The notes: a model not told the origin generated them from the letters alone. 64,000 nt of DNA from Streptomyces griseocarneus (GCA_003674045.1 PENC01000033.1:23438-87437), one strand, 5' to 3'; numbered from the stretch's first letter, positions 1-9,253 are shown. Numbers and translations are program-made.

Positions 1-308
1 TCGTGGCCCAGGATCTGGTACCCGGCACAGACCGAGAAGACGATCGCGCCGTTGGCGACCGCCCGGTTCAGACCGCCGTCGCGGCGCAGCCGCTCGGCGG
101 CCAGCCGCTGCGGACGGTCCTCGCCGCCGCCGATCAGATAGATGTCGCCGGAGGTCGGGATCTGCTGGTCGGAGCGGATGTCCGCCCGCTGGACGTCCAG
201 CCGGCGCTGCCGGGCGCGGCGCTCCAGGACCAGGACGTTGCCCTGGTCGCCGTAGGTGCTCAGCAGGTCGGGGTAGACCCACACCACACGCAGACTGTTC
301 TGGCTCAT
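1..308 (-). CDS. gatD: Lipid II isoglutaminyl synthase, glutaminase subunit GatD (partial, C-terminus off window)
   Basis: This is the N-terminal ~102 residues of a class I glutamine amidotransferase of the CobB/CobQ-like type. It supplies ammonia from glutamine to MurT, which amidates the D-Glu alpha-carboxylate of the lipid II stem peptide in the cytoplasm. The visible part starts MSQNSLRVVWVYPDLLSTYG, contains the GGGEDRPQ segment and reaches the nucleophile region FSVCAGYQILG, whose Cys is the expected catalytic residue. An AAGGAAG Shine-Dalgarno lies about 8 nt before the ATG at 308. It follows murT on the same strand with a 28-bp gap, the usual murT-gatD operon order. The catalytic His lies beyond the window. 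Confidence 0.93.
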   Translation of the reverse strand, partial: MSQNSLRVVWVYPDLLSTYGDQGNVLVLERRARQRRLDVQRADIRSDQQIPTSGDIYLIGGGEDRPQRLAAERLRRDGGLNRAVANGAIVFSVCAGYQILGH

Positions 309-336
309 GCTCACACTTCCTTCAGTCTTCGTGGGG

Positions 337-1575
337 TCAGTTGCCGACGCGGCGGCGCACGTCCTGGAACGCGGTGTAGTTCGCGATCAGCTCGATCCTG
401 CCGGGCGGGGCGCTCTGCACCGCCTCGTCCACGGTCTCGCAGACGCGGAAGTCCAGCCCGGCGACCTCCAGGCGCACCGCGAGGTCGAGCTTGCGGTCGC
501 CGATCACGAAGATCGGGTGCCCGGCGAGGCGCGTGTAGTCGACATCCCACAGCCAGGAGGTGTCGGTGCCGTCCGCGCCGCGCGCGTTCACACCGAGGAT
601 GACCGGGGCGGGCGGCCCGTCGATCAGGGAGAACGTCTCCAGCCAGCCGGCCGGGTTCTTCGCCAGCAGCAGCCGGACGTCACGGCCCAGGAACTGCACC
701 ACGTCGAACCGGCCCGCGACCGCCTGCACCTGGTACATCCGCTCCAGCGCCACCTGCGGCGGCACCCCGAAGGTGGCCGCGACGGCCGCGGACGTGGTGG
801 CGTTCGCCTTGTTCGCCCGGCCCGGCAGCTGGAGGTGGATCGGCCACGCCGAGCCGTGCGGGTCGAGGACGTAGTCGCCCGACAGAGCCCAGCTCGGGGT
901 CGGGCGGCGGAAGCCGCACTCGCCGCAGAACCAGTCGTCGCCGGGGCGCTGCATCACGCCACCGCACGACGGGCACGACCAGGCGTCGTCCTTCCACTCC
1001 TGGCCGGCCGCCACCCACACCACGTTCGGCGAGGAGGAGGCGGCCCACACGATCAGCGGGTCGTCCGCGTTCGCGATGATCACGGCCTTGGTGCCCGCGA
1101 GGCCCTCACGCCACTTCTCGGCCAGCATGCGGGTCTCCGCGGCGCGGTCGAGCTGGTCGCGCGAGAGGTTGAGCAGTGCTATGGCCTTGGGCGAGACGTC
1201 GCGGGCGACGCCCGCCAGGTACTTCTCGTCCACCTCGATCACGCCGTAGCGGGCGTCGGAACCGCCCGCCAGGGCCGAGGTGATACCGGCCGGCATGTTC
1301 GCGCCCAGGGCGTTGGACACCACCGGGCCGCTGGCCCGCAGCGCCTCGGCGATCAGCCGGGTCGTCGTCGTCTTGCCGTTGGTGGCGGACACCAGGACCA
1401 CGTCCAGGTGGGTCGCCAGCCGGGCCAGCAGATCGGGGTCGAGCTTGAGCGCGACCTTGCCTCCGATCACCGATCCGCTGCCGCGCCCCGCGGCTCGCGA
1501 CACCGCCGCTGCAGCCTTGCCCGCCGTCACGGCCAGCTTGGCCCGCGGCGACAGCGGCCCCGTGTTGCCTGCCAT
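337..1575 (-). CDS. murT: Lipid II isoglutaminyl synthase, Mur ligase subunit MurT
   Basis: A 412-residue Mur-ligase-family protein that activates the lipid II glutamate with ATP and accepts ammonia from GatD. The P-loop ATNGKTTTT is at residues 64-72. A four-Cys zinc ribbon, the MurT hallmark, is visible at Cys201, Cys204, Cys217 and Cys220. The C-terminal third matches the DUF1727 domain typical of MurT. Length is normal for the family. An AAGGAGG ribosome binding site precedes the ATG at 1575. It is first gene of the murT-gatD operon. No defect is seen. Confidence 0.95.
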   Translation of the reverse strand: MAGNTGPLSPRAKLAVTAGKAAAAVSRAAGRGSGSVIGGKVALKLDPDLLARLATHLDVVLVSATNGKTTTTRLIAEALRASGPVVSNALGANMPAGITSALAGGSDARYGVIEVDEKYLAGVARDVSPKAIALLNLSRDQLDRAAETRMLAEKWREGLAGTKAVIIANADDPLIVWAASSSPNVVWVAAGQEWKDDAWSCPSCGGVMQRPGDDWFCGECGFRRPTPSWALSGDYVLDPHGSAWPIHLQLPGRANKANATTSAAVAATFGVPPQVALERMYQVQAVAGRFDVVQFLGRDVRLLLAKNPAGWLETFSLIDGPPAPVILGVNARGADGTDTSWLWDVDYTRLAGHPIFVIGDRKLDLAVRLEVAGLDFRVCETVDEAVQSAPPGRIELIANYTAFQDVRRRVGN

Positions 1576-1739
1576 CGTCCTAGATCCTCCTTGCTTTGGT
1601 GCCGCGCCTGATTCCTGGTCCGCCGGTGGAACGCCCCCTCCGTGCCGAATCGCCAGCCAGGAGGCATCGGTCGGGGCTCAGCCTATCGAGATCCGGGCGC
1701 GGGCCCGAACCCAGAGACCCGGAACGTAGGCTTTCCCAC

Positions 1740-2279
1740 ATGCGCAAAGGCTCCATCCCCGGCAGTAAAGGACGTGTACGGCCCCTTCGGCTGTACGGAG
1801 ACCGGGGGCTCGGCATGCCCTGCGAGGAGGTCACGGAATTCGACGCGGACCTCGCGGAACTGGTCGAGGACATGTTCGCGTCCATGTATGCGGCAGGGGG
1901 CGTTGGCCTCGCGGCCAACCAGATCGGTGTCCCTTTGCGGGTGTTCGTCTACGACTGTCCCGACGACGAGGACCTCCGCCATCTCGGACACCTCGTCAAT
2001 CCCCGGCTGGTGACGGCCGACGGGGTCACCGTGCGGGGGCCCGAGGGCTGCCTGTCGGTGCCGGGCCTGGAGGCGCCGACGGAGCGCTTCGACCGGGCGG
2101 TGGTGGAGGGGTTCACGGTGGCCGGTGACCCGGTGCGGGTGGAGGGCACCGGGTTCTTCGCCCGGTGCCTCCAGCACGAGTGCGACCACCTCGACGGGGG
2201 CTTGTACCTCGACCGGCTGACGGGCTTCCGCCGCCGCCGCGCGATGAGGGCGGTCAGGCGCACCCTGCCGGTGACCTGA
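1740..2279 (+). CDS. def: Peptide deformylase
   Basis: A 179-residue metal hydrolase that removes the formyl group from nascent proteins. All three family motifs are present: GVGLAANQ (residues 54-61), EGCLSVP (102-108, Cys104 metal ligand) and QHECDH (about 145-150, two His ligands and the catalytic Glu). The reading frame is open upstream to 1596, but the protein beginning at the ATG at 1740 has the normal length and the upstream part lies in murT's divergent promoter region, so 1740 was chosen. It is monocistronic, divergent from murT, and is followed at once by a stem-loop. Confidence 0.93.
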   Translation: MRKGSIPGSKGRVRPLRLYGDRGLGMPCEEVTEFDADLAELVEDMFASMYAAGGVGLAANQIGVPLRVFVYDCPDDEDLRHLGHLVNPRLVTADGVTVRGPEGCLSVPGLEAPTERFDRAVVEGFTVAGDPVRVEGTGFFARCLQHECDHLDGGLYLDRLTGFRRRRAMRAVRRTLPVT

Positions 2280-2298
2280 CCGGGGGCTGCGCCCCCGG
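2280..2298 (+). terminator. Stem-loop directly after def
   Basis: A perfect 8-bp inverted repeat (CCGGGGGC, loop TGC, GCCCCCGG) starts one base after the def stop codon. There is no T-run, as is common for Streptomyces terminators. A second hairpin of the same type (GGGGGC-TGC-GCCCCC) sits at 2331-2345. Confidence 0.6.
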
Positions 2299-2472
2299 TC
2301 CCCGTGGCTGAGGTGGGAAGAATTTATTTCTGGGGGCTGCGCCCCCAACCCCCCGCCCCCCGGGGGGGCGAAGCCCCTTCAGGGGCGCGGGGAACTGCGC
2401 GACAAGCCCCCGCGGCCCGCAGCCGCGTGCGGAGCGCAAGACGCACCCCGGTGGGCGCAGGCGCGCCCAAAA
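2299..2472. repeat. Streptomyces-type GC-rich intergenic repeat, copy 1
   Basis: This gene-free stretch between convergent def and the TetR gene is low-complexity and hairpin-rich, and includes the segment GGGGCGCGGGGAACTGCGCG at about 2382-2401 followed by a CCGCGGCCCGCAG-type tract. The reverse complement of the same element is found at 11484-11600. From experience of Streptomyces genomes this is a dispersed intergenic repeat. Open frames crossing it are compositional artefacts. Confidence 0.55.
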
Positions 2473-3141
2473 TCAGAAGCCCGGGCCACCCGCCAGGTCG
2501 CCCGCCGCGGCGAGCCGCCCCCACAAGAGATCCGCGAGATGGCGGACCAGGTGCGCCCGCGGGAAGGGACGCTCCCGCAGCCACCAGTCGCCCGCCGCGT
2601 GCATCATGCCGACGATGCCGTGCCCCCACGCCCGTGCCAGCTCGTCGCTGTCGGGGCCGAGGTCGACGCGCTCGGCTATCACCTGGGCCAGCTCCTCGCC
2701 GAGCCGCCGCAGCAGCGGCGCGGAGTGGCGCCCCACGTCGAAGCCCTGCTCGCCCTGATCGCCCTGATCGGCGGACGGCCCCGCGGGGTCGTCCGCCGGA
2801 TGCATCAGGAAGCGGTAGACCTGCGGCCGTGCCTCTATGGCCGCCAGGTACGTGTCCAGCGTCCGCTCGACGCGGTCGCGCCGCTCCGCGGGCGCGTCGA
2901 GCGCGGCGCGCAGCCCGCCGAGCAGCGCATCCGTGTGCCGTGCCGCGAGGGCCCGGTAGAGGCCCCCCTTGTCGCCGAAGTGCCGGTAGAGGATGGGCTT
3001 GGTGATGCCCGCCTCCGCCGCGATGGCGTTCATGGACGCCCCCGGCCCGTCCCGCAGCACCACCCGGTCCGCGGCCTCCAGCAGTTCCTTGCGCCGTCGC
3101 TCGGCCGCCCGCTGCTGATCGTCCCGCTGACTGGTTTCCAT
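2473..3141 (-). CDS. TetR/AcrR family transcriptional regulator
   Basis: A 222-residue repressor-type protein. The N-terminal helix-turn-helix is clear at about residues 12-60, with the typical core MNAIAAEAGITKPILYRHFG. The rest is the helical ligand-binding domain. The ATG at 3141 was chosen because it gives the usual ~15-residue lead into the HTH; the frame is open to 3204. It is transcribed away from the acyl-CoA dehydrogenase at 3296, and the 154-bp gap holds a sigma-70-like promoter overlapped by a palindrome, so it most likely represses that gene and responds to an acyl-CoA or fatty acid ligand (inference). Confidence 0.88.
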   Translation of the reverse strand: METSQRDDQQRAAERRRKELLEAADRVVLRDGPGASMNAIAAEAGITKPILYRHFGDKGGLYRALAARHTDALLGGLRAALDAPAERRDRVERTLDTYLAAIEARPQVYRFLMHPADDPAGPSADQGDQGEQGFDVGRHSAPLLRRLGEELAQVIAERVDLGPDSDELARAWGHGIVGMMHAAGDWWLRERPFPRAHLVRHLADLLWGRLAAAGDLAGGPGF

Positions 3142-3229
3142 AAGGACCTGCCTCCCCGCCCCTGTGTTTCCGGTAACGCCTGCGCAACGTAACACCAAGC
3201 CCACTCAGCGAATCCGGGAGGGCGGACCG

Positions 3230-3274
3230 TTGACATCGCTACCAGTGGGTAACATACTCGCGTTACCGCGAGTA
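3230..3274 (+). promoter_or_regulatory. Promoter with embedded TetR-type operator
   Basis: TTGACA at 3230-3235 is followed by a 17-bp spacer and CATACT at 3253-3258, a good -35/-10 pair reading toward the acyl-CoA dehydrogenase. A perfect inverted repeat, TACTCGCG (3255-3262) - TTAC - CGCGAGTA (3267-3274), covers the -10 element and start point. This geometry fits direct repression by the divergently encoded TetR protein. Confidence 0.7.
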
Positions 3275-3295
3275 ATGGCGAGTCGGAGGGGTGCC

Positions 3296-4525
3296 ATGGC
3301 GCAGTTCACGATGGAGCTCGACGAGGATCAGCGGGGGATTCGCGACTGGATCCACGGTTTCGCGGCCGAGGTGATGCGCCCCGCCGCCGCGGAGTGGGAC
3401 GAGCGGGAGGAGTTCCCGTGGCCGGTCGTGCAGGAGGCCGCCCGCATCGGGCTCTACTCGCTCGACTTCTACGCCCAGCAGTTCTTCGACCCCACGGGAC
3501 TGGGCATCCCGCTCACCCTGGAGGAACTCTTCTGGGGTGACGCGGGCCTCGGGCTCGCCATCGCGGGCACCGGGCTCGCCGCGATCGGGGTGCTCACCAA
3601 CGGCACCGACGAGCAGATCGGCACCTGGGTGCCCCAGATGTACGGGGACGCGGACGACGTGAAGGTCGCCGCGTTCTGCTCCTCCGAGCCCGACGCGGGA
3701 TCCGACGTCTCGGCCATGCGTACCCGCGCCGTCCACGACGAGGCCAAGGACGAGTGGGTGATCAACGGCACGAAGACCTGGGCCACCAACGGCGGCATCG
3801 CCAATGTCCACATCGTCGTCGCCGTGGTCGACCCGGAGCTGGGCCCGCGCGGCCACGCCTCCTTCATCGTCCCGCCGGGGACGCCGGGGCTCTCCCAGGG
3901 GCAGAAGTTCAAGAAGCACGGCATCCGCGCCTCCCACACCGCCGAGGTCGTCCTCGACGGCGTCCGCGTCCCCGGACACTGCCTGCTGGGCGGCAAGGAG
4001 AAGCTGGACGAGCGGCTGGCCAGGGCGCGCGAGCGCCTCGCCGGGCAGCGCGGCGACGGTCCGCGGAACGCCGCGATGGCCACGTTCGAGGCCACCCGCC
4101 CGGCCGTGGCCGCCCAGGCCGTCGGCATCGCCCGCGCCGCGTACGAGGTCGCCCTGGACTACGCCAGGACCCGGGTGCAGTTCGGCCGCCCCATCATCGA
4201 GAACCAGGGCATCGCCTTCCAGCTTGCCGACATGCGCACCCGCATCGACGCCGCCCGCCTCCTGGTCTGGCGGGCGTCGTGGATGGCCACCGCGGGCAAG
4301 CCCTTCACCGCGGCCGAGGGCTCGATGTCCAAACTCTTCGCGGGCGAGACGGCGAGGACGGTGACGGCACAGGCCATGCAGATCCTCGGGGGCAACGGCT
4401 ACACCCGGGAGTACCCGGTCGAGCGCATGCACCGGGACGCGGCCATCTACACCGTCTTCGAGGGGACGAGCGAGATCCAACGGCTCGTCATCGCGCGGGC
4501 GGTGTCGGGGATGCCCCTCCGCTGA
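3296..4525 (+). CDS. Acyl-CoA dehydrogenase
   Basis: A 409-residue FAD-dependent acyl-CoA dehydrogenase that introduces the alpha,beta double bond in acyl-CoA oxidation. N-terminal helical, middle beta and C-terminal helical domains are all present. The signatures SEPDAGSD (about residue 130), NGTKTWATNGG and, near the end, YTVFEGTSEIQRL with the canonical catalytic Glu, are intact. The ATG at 3296 has a GGAGGGG site 4-10 nt upstream; the longer open frame back to 3164 runs into the promoter. It is controlled by the palindrome-bearing promoter at 3230-3274 and probably by the divergent TetR regulator. The acyl substrate is not predictable. Confidence 0.93.
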   Translation: MAQFTMELDEDQRGIRDWIHGFAAEVMRPAAAEWDEREEFPWPVVQEAARIGLYSLDFYAQQFFDPTGLGIPLTLEELFWGDAGLGLAIAGTGLAAIGVLTNGTDEQIGTWVPQMYGDADDVKVAAFCSSEPDAGSDVSAMRTRAVHDEAKDEWVINGTKTWATNGGIANVHIVVAVVDPELGPRGHASFIVPPGTPGLSQGQKFKKHGIRASHTAEVVLDGVRVPGHCLLGGKEKLDERLARARERLAGQRGDGPRNAAMATFEATRPAVAAQAVGIARAAYEVALDYARTRVQFGRPIIENQGIAFQLADMRTRIDAARLLVWRASWMATAGKPFTAAEGSMSKLFAGETARTVTAQAMQILGGNGYTREYPVERMHRDAAIYTVFEGTSEIQRLVIARAVSGMPLR

Positions 4526-4620
4526 GGGCGCACCGCCGGTGTGCGGGTCGACGCACTGTAGGCAGGCGCGAACGCAACGCCTATGTTTTCTCGGGCATCC
4601 CGACGCCCGAAAGGCCGCAC

Positions 4621-6297
4621 ATGACCCGCGCATCGCACCGGTTACACAGGCCCCTGTCCCGCCGCCGCTTCCTCGGCCTGGCCGCCCTTGGGGCGGCCGG
4701 TCTCTCCGGCGCGACGACCATCGCCGCCGCGCCCCGCGCCACCGCCGCCACCGACGGCTCGTACGTACCGGCCGTCGTGGTGGGCACCGGCTACGGCGCC
4801 TCCGTCGCCGCGCTGCGCCTCGGCGAGGCGGGCGTCACCACGCTGATGCTGGAGATGGGGCAGCTGTGGAACCGGCCGGGGCCGGACGGCAGGATCTTCA
4901 ACTCGATGCTCGCGCCCGACAAGCGGTCCAGCTGGTTCCGGACCCGCACCGAGGCCCCGCTGGGCTCCGTCCTCTGGCTGGACGTCGTCAACCGGGACAT
5001 CGAGCGCTACGCGGGCGTCCTGGACCGCGTCGAGTACCCCGGCATGTCGGTGTACGTGGGGCGCGGTGTCGGCGGCGGCTCCCTGGTCAACGGCGGCATG
5101 GCCGTACGCCCCCGGCGCGCCTACTTCGAGGAGATCCTGCCGCAGGTCGACGCGGCCGAGATGTACGGCACGTACTTCCCGCGCGCCGACGCCATGCTCG
5201 GCGTGAACCACATGGACCCGGACTGGTTCCAGGAGAGCGAGTGGTACCAGTACGCCCGGGTCTCGCGCGAGCACGCGGCCCGGACGGGTCTGCGCACCAC
5301 GTACGTGCCCAACGTCTACGACTTCGGCTACATGCGGCGCGAGGCGGCCGGGGAGGTCCCGAGATCCGCGCTGGCCACCGAGGTCATCTACGGCAACAAC
5401 CACGGCAAGCGCGGCCTGGACCAGACGTATCTGGCCGCGGCCCTCGGCACCGGCAAGGTCACCGTCGAGATCCTCCACACGGTCAGGGCCATCGGCAGGG
5501 GGCCCGACGGCGGCTACGTCCTGACCGTCGAACAGGCCGACGCCTACGGCACGTTGATCGCCCGCAAGGAGATCACCTGCCGCCACCTCTTCCTGGGCGC
5601 GGGCAGCCTCGGCACCACGGAACTCCTCCTGCGGGCCCGCGACACGGGCACCCTGCCCGGCCTCGGTCCCGAGATCGGCGCGGGCTGGGGTCCCAACGGC
5701 AACGTCATGACCGCCCGCGGCAACCACCTCTGGGACCCCACGGGCTTCCACCAGTCGTCGATCCCCGCGCTCGGCATCGACGACTGGGACAACCGTGACA
5801 ACCCGGTCTTCGCCGAGATCGCGCCCATGCCCGCGGGCATCGAGACCTGGGTCAGTCTCTACCTGGCCATCACCAAGAACCCCGAGCGCGGCACCTTCGT
5901 CTACGACCGGGCCACCGACCGGGCCGTCCTGCGCTGGACACGCGAGCAGAACGCCCCCGCCGTCGCCGCCGCCCGCTCGCTCTTCGACCGCGTCAACAAG
6001 GCCACCGGCACGGGCTACCGCTACGACCTCTTCGGCCCCCTGAAGGCCAAGGCCTTCGCCGACGACTTCTGCTACCACCCGCTCGGCGGCTGCGTCCTCG
6101 GCAAGGCCACCGACCTCTACGGCCGGGTCCTCGGGCATCCCGGCCTGTACGTCACCGACGGCGCCCTCATCCCGGGTTCCGTCGGCGTCAACCCCTTTGT
6201 GACGATCACCGCGCTCGCCGAGCGGAACGTCGAGCGCGTCATCGCCCAGGACGTCACCGCTTCAGGCGTACCCCGTCACGACTCCAGATCCGCCTGA
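4621..6297 (+). CDS. choA: Secreted cholesterol oxidase
   Basis: A 558-residue GMC-type flavoenzyme that oxidises and isomerises cholesterol to cholest-4-en-3-one. The N-terminus is a Tat signal (RRRFLG then a hydrophobic stretch, cleavage near ATAATDG). The FAD-binding Rossmann motif VVVGTGYGAS is at about residues 54-63. Residues equivalent to the known Streptomyces enzyme's active site are visible: Glu in FAEIAPMPAG, His in CYHPLGGC, Asn in GSVGVNPF. Length matches secreted Streptomyces ChoA. The ATG at 4621 was chosen because it starts the signal peptide; the frame is open further upstream only because it runs through the acyl-CoA dehydrogenase gene. The 3' end overlaps the convergent PIG-L gene by 22 bp. 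Confidence 0.95.
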   Translation: MTRASHRLHRPLSRRRFLGLAALGAAGLSGATTIAAAPRATAATDGSYVPAVVVGTGYGASVAALRLGEAGVTTLMLEMGQLWNRPGPDGRIFNSMLAPDKRSSWFRTRTEAPLGSVLWLDVVNRDIERYAGVLDRVEYPGMSVYVGRGVGGGSLVNGGMAVRPRRAYFEEILPQVDAAEMYGTYFPRADAMLGVNHMDPDWFQESEWYQYARVSREHAARTGLRTTYVPNVYDFGYMRREAAGEVPRSALATEVIYGNNHGKRGLDQTYLAAALGTGKVTVEILHTVRAIGRGPDGGYVLTVEQADAYGTLIARKEITCRHLFLGAGSLGTTELLLRARDTGTLPGLGPEIGAGWGPNGNVMTARGNHLWDPTGFHQSSIPALGIDDWDNRDNPVFAEIAPMPAGIETWVSLYLAITKNPERGTFVYDRATDRAVLRWTREQNAPAVAAARSLFDRVNKATGTGYRYDLFGPLKAKAFADDFCYHPLGGCVLGKATDLYGRVLGHPGLYVTDGALIPGSVGVNPFVTITALAERNVERVIAQDVTASGVPRHDSRSA

Positions 6298-8444
6298 GCC
6301 GTCCCGTCGTGCGACAGCCAGTCCGTGAACGCGGACTTGCCCGTCGTGCCCGCATCCTTCAGACGCGCGCTGCTCAGGCGGCCGTCCATGCCCAGCACCA
6401 CCGTGACGACCCGCCCCTTCGCGTCCTCGGTCATGCCGGGTGTCGCGCGGTGCGGGACGCCCTCGTCCTGCCAGGGGCCGGGCCGGCCGGAGCCGGCCGA
6501 GAGACGGGCGAGGCCCTTGCCGTCGCGGGCCGCGAGCACCGTGACGTTCCCGGCCTGGGCGACCGCGACGCGGCCGTAGCCGCTGATCGTGGGGCACTCG
6601 GAGGTGACCCGCCAGCTGTCGCCCAGGCGGTCGGCGATGATGATGCGGGAGGTGTCCGGCTGGCGCACGGCCATCCGCATGCCGCCGCCGGAGAGCGGGG
6701 CGAGGGACAGCGGGCCGGTGGTGGCGGGGAGCCGGGTGGGCTCGGCCTGCCGGAGCTGCCCGCCCTCGCCCTCGGAGATCCAGTGGTGCACGGTCTTCGT
6801 GTCGGCGGCGACCACATGGACGCGGCCCTCGCCGTCGAGCGCGGCGTCGAGACCGTCCTGGATCCTCAGCGGCGCCCCGGACGAGGGGAGCGCGGCCCAG
6901 CCGCTCCAGTCCTTGCCGCCGGGGCCCCGGCGGACGCTGACGCCGCCGTCGAAGTTGCGGACGAAGACGTGGACGGCGCCGTCCTTGGCGACGACGGCCA
7001 CCGGGTAGCCGGTCTCCATCGAGCGGCGGGGGTCTTCGTCGGGGGAGCCGAGGGCCTCCCAGGAGCCGAAGGCGGGGCTGCCGCCGGGGCCCGTACCCGT
7101 CTGGAGGGCGGTGACGACCTCGCGCCGGTGGGCCCGGCCCTGCTGCGGGAGCACGGTGCGTATGGAGAACAGCTGCAGCTTGCCGTCCCCGTGCCGCACC
7201 GCCTGTATCTGGCCCTCCAGCATGGAGCCGCCGACGTTGACCGGCGAGGACCACATGCCGCTGCCCGCCCGCTGCTCGGTCCAGCACTGCGCGGCGCCGT
7301 CGAGGACCGAGAAGGCCGCGAGGCGGCCGTCCGGCAGCGGCTGCACCCAGCGCGTCGTGCCGGGGGCGCGGTGGCGGCAATTGCTCGACCAGGAGTGGTA
7401 CTTGCCCCCGGAGGTCTTGCCGACCTTGCGGTCGCCGCAGCCCGCGGGGTCGCCGCAGCTCTTGCCGTCGCCCCAGCCGTAGAGGTCCAGGAAGATCACC
7501 TTGCGGTCGGTGGTGGCCTTGTCCAGGTTGCTGGTCAGGGCACCCACCTCGTAGCCGAGGTAGCTCTCCACGGCGGTGGGCCGGGAGTGCTTGCGGCCCC
7601 AGTACTCGGCGAGGGCGGCCTGCGCGAAGAAGGCGGAGGTCGTGTGGTCCTGGTGGTCGCGGCTGTAGATGCCGTCCAGCACCGGCGGCACGTTGGGGTA
7701 CTCCGGCTGCTTCGGCAGGTGCGCCGGGCTCGGGTCGAGGGTGCGGACCACGGTCGGCTGGTAGCGCTCCAGGACGGCGACGAGCGTGTCGATCACCTGC
7801 TGCCTGGTGTATTTGAAGGTGCGGGTGATCGGCCCGCCCGCCGGCTTGAGCGTGGTCAGGTCGGGCGTCGCCCCGAGCCACAGGCCACGCAGGCTGTCCT
7901 TGTGCGGGTTGCGCAGCGCCCGGGCCTCGATCAGCTCCATGAAGATCAGCTGGACGTGCGGGGCGGCGCGCAGGGTGTGCAGCTCGACCTCGAAGCCGGA
8001 CAGCAGGCGCAGTGACTCGACGTCCCAAGGGCTGAGCGAGTTGCCGGTCGCCATCTGTGCCGTGGCGGCGCGGAAGCCGTTGATCCGGGCGCGGACGAAC
8101 TCCGGACGCTTCATCGGCATGGTCTTGTAACCGGGGGCGTCGGAGAGCGCGTTGCGGCCGTCCGACTCGCCGCCGGTGAGGCACACGGTGACCGAGGGGG
8201 CGCCGCTGACGATGGACTGCTCCAGCTCCGGGTTCATGAAGTAGAGCGAGTCGTCGGGGTGCGCGATGACGTGGAGGAACGACTCGGAGACCGAGGCCTT
8301 CGCGGCGCGTACGGGCGTGCCCTCGGTGCCGTTGCGCCGGGTCTCGGGCGCGAGCCACTGCCAGGCCCCGACCCCGGCCGCACCGACGACGAGCCCGCCG
8401 CCGGCCACCTGGAGCACGCGTCGACGCGGTATGTGCCCTGGCAC
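6276..8444 (-). CDS. Secreted PIG-L family deacetylase with C-terminal propeller-like domain
   Basis: A 722-residue protein. A twin-arginine-like or lipoprotein-like leader (RRRVLQVAGGG) is followed by a PIG-L/LmbE zinc deacetylase domain with the AHPDD motif (HVIAHPDDSLYF) and a distal SRDHQDH motif that should complete the metal site. Residues from about 330 onward have repeated W-x-x-L/VxxxDG-like blades resembling beta-propeller lectin-like tails found in other secreted actinobacterial deacetylases. The GTG at 8444 is chosen for the GGGGA site 7 nt upstream and because it starts the leader. It is convergent with choA. The probable role is de-N-acetylation of an extracellular sugar conjugate; the substrate is unknown. 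Confidence 0.88.
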   Translation of the reverse strand: MPGHIPRRRVLQVAGGGLVVGAAGVGAWQWLAPETRRNGTEGTPVRAAKASVSESFLHVIAHPDDSLYFMNPELEQSIVSGAPSVTVCLTGGESDGRNALSDAPGYKTMPMKRPEFVRARINGFRAATAQMATGNSLSPWDVESLRLLSGFEVELHTLRAAPHVQLIFMELIEARALRNPHKDSLRGLWLGATPDLTTLKPAGGPITRTFKYTRQQVIDTLVAVLERYQPTVVRTLDPSPAHLPKQPEYPNVPPVLDGIYSRDHQDHTTSAFFAQAALAEYWGRKHSRPTAVESYLGYEVGALTSNLDKATTDRKVIFLDLYGWGDGKSCGDPAGCGDRKVGKTSGGKYHSWSSNCRHRAPGTTRWVQPLPDGRLAAFSVLDGAAQCWTEQRAGSGMWSSPVNVGGSMLEGQIQAVRHGDGKLQLFSIRTVLPQQGRAHRREVVTALQTGTGPGGSPAFGSWEALGSPDEDPRRSMETGYPVAVVAKDGAVHVFVRNFDGGVSVRRGPGGKDWSGWAALPSSGAPLRIQDGLDAALDGEGRVHVVAADTKTVHHWISEGEGGQLRQAEPTRLPATTGPLSLAPLSGGGMRMAVRQPDTSRIIIADRLGDSWRVTSECPTISGYGRVAVAQAGNVTVLAARDGKGLARLSAGSGRPGPWQDEGVPHRATPGMTEDAKGRVVTVVLGMDGRLSSARLKDAGTTGKSAFTDWLSHDGTAQADLES

Positions 8445-8678
8445 AGCTGTCCCCCTACTACTGCGCCCGGGGCGCCTGATAGTCAAATACTCAAACAAAG
8501 AGGCGATTGGAACGAATCGCCCGTGGATCAAGGGTTCGATCCTATGACCGTGCCCCTCCCGTTTCCCTGCTGTTGTGTAACAGCCAGCCGTCAGCCGGAT
8601 GTAGGTTCCCAGGCGGTTCCGCAACATGACCGTGGAAAGGGAGACCGGGCCCGCACGGAGAAGAGGACACTCGCGGAC

Positions 8679-9119
8679 ATGGCCCACACCTCCGAGCTCG
8701 TCACCCTTCTCGGCCTCCGCCCGCACCCCGAGGGCGGCTGGTACCGCGAGACCTGGCGCACCGCGGCCCGGGCGACCCCCGACGGATACGGCGGCCCGCG
8801 GGCGTACGCCACCGCCATCCACTACCTGCTGCACCCCGGCGAGACGTCCCGCTGGCACCGTGTCCGCTCGGACGAGCTCTGGCTCTGGCACACGGGCGGC
8901 CCGCTGCGCCTGCGCCTGGGCGGCCATGGCGCGGCACCGGACGGGACCGCCGTGTCCGGGGTCACGCTGGGTTCCGAGGTCCGTGCGGGGGAGCGCCCGC
9001 AGTTCCTCGTCCCCGGCGGCTGCTGGCAGGGAGCCGAGCCCGCGGGCACCGAACCCGTCCTCGTGACCTGCGTGGTCGCCCCGGGCTTCGACTTCGCCGA
9101 CTTCGAGGACTCCGTCTGA
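8679..9119 (+). CDS. Cupin_5 (DUF985) family protein
   Basis: A 146-residue single-domain cupin. It begins SELVTLLGLRPHPEGGWYRE, the family's signature N-terminus, and carries the cupin residues in HPGETSRWHRVRSDELWLWH and the second motif around LVPGGCWQG. DUF985 proteins are usually annotated as metal-binding cupins of unknown substrate. The ATG at 8679 has only a modest upstream purine run. The frame is open to 8259 but that part is antisense to the PIG-L gene. Confidence 0.9.
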   Translation: MAHTSELVTLLGLRPHPEGGWYRETWRTAARATPDGYGGPRAYATAIHYLLHPGETSRWHRVRSDELWLWHTGGPLRLRLGGHGAAPDGTAVSGVTLGSEVRAGERPQFLVPGGCWQGAEPAGTEPVLVTCVVAPGFDFADFEDSV

Positions 9120-9253
9120 CCCCCGGGCGCGTTCCACCGCCTCGACGATCTCCTCGTACACCTGCCCGAGAACCCCAAATTCCTTGTCACGCCCACCGGA
9201 TGGGCGTCCGGGTCGGCCGTCGGCGCGCGCGTCCGGCGGTCTATCGTGGCGGC

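Noticed and set aside
3754..4620. An open frame extending 289 codons upstream of the cholesterol oxidase start
   Set aside because: It is a +1 shadow of the acyl-CoA dehydrogenase gene with Arg/Pro/Gly-rich content; the Tat signal at 4621 marks the real start.
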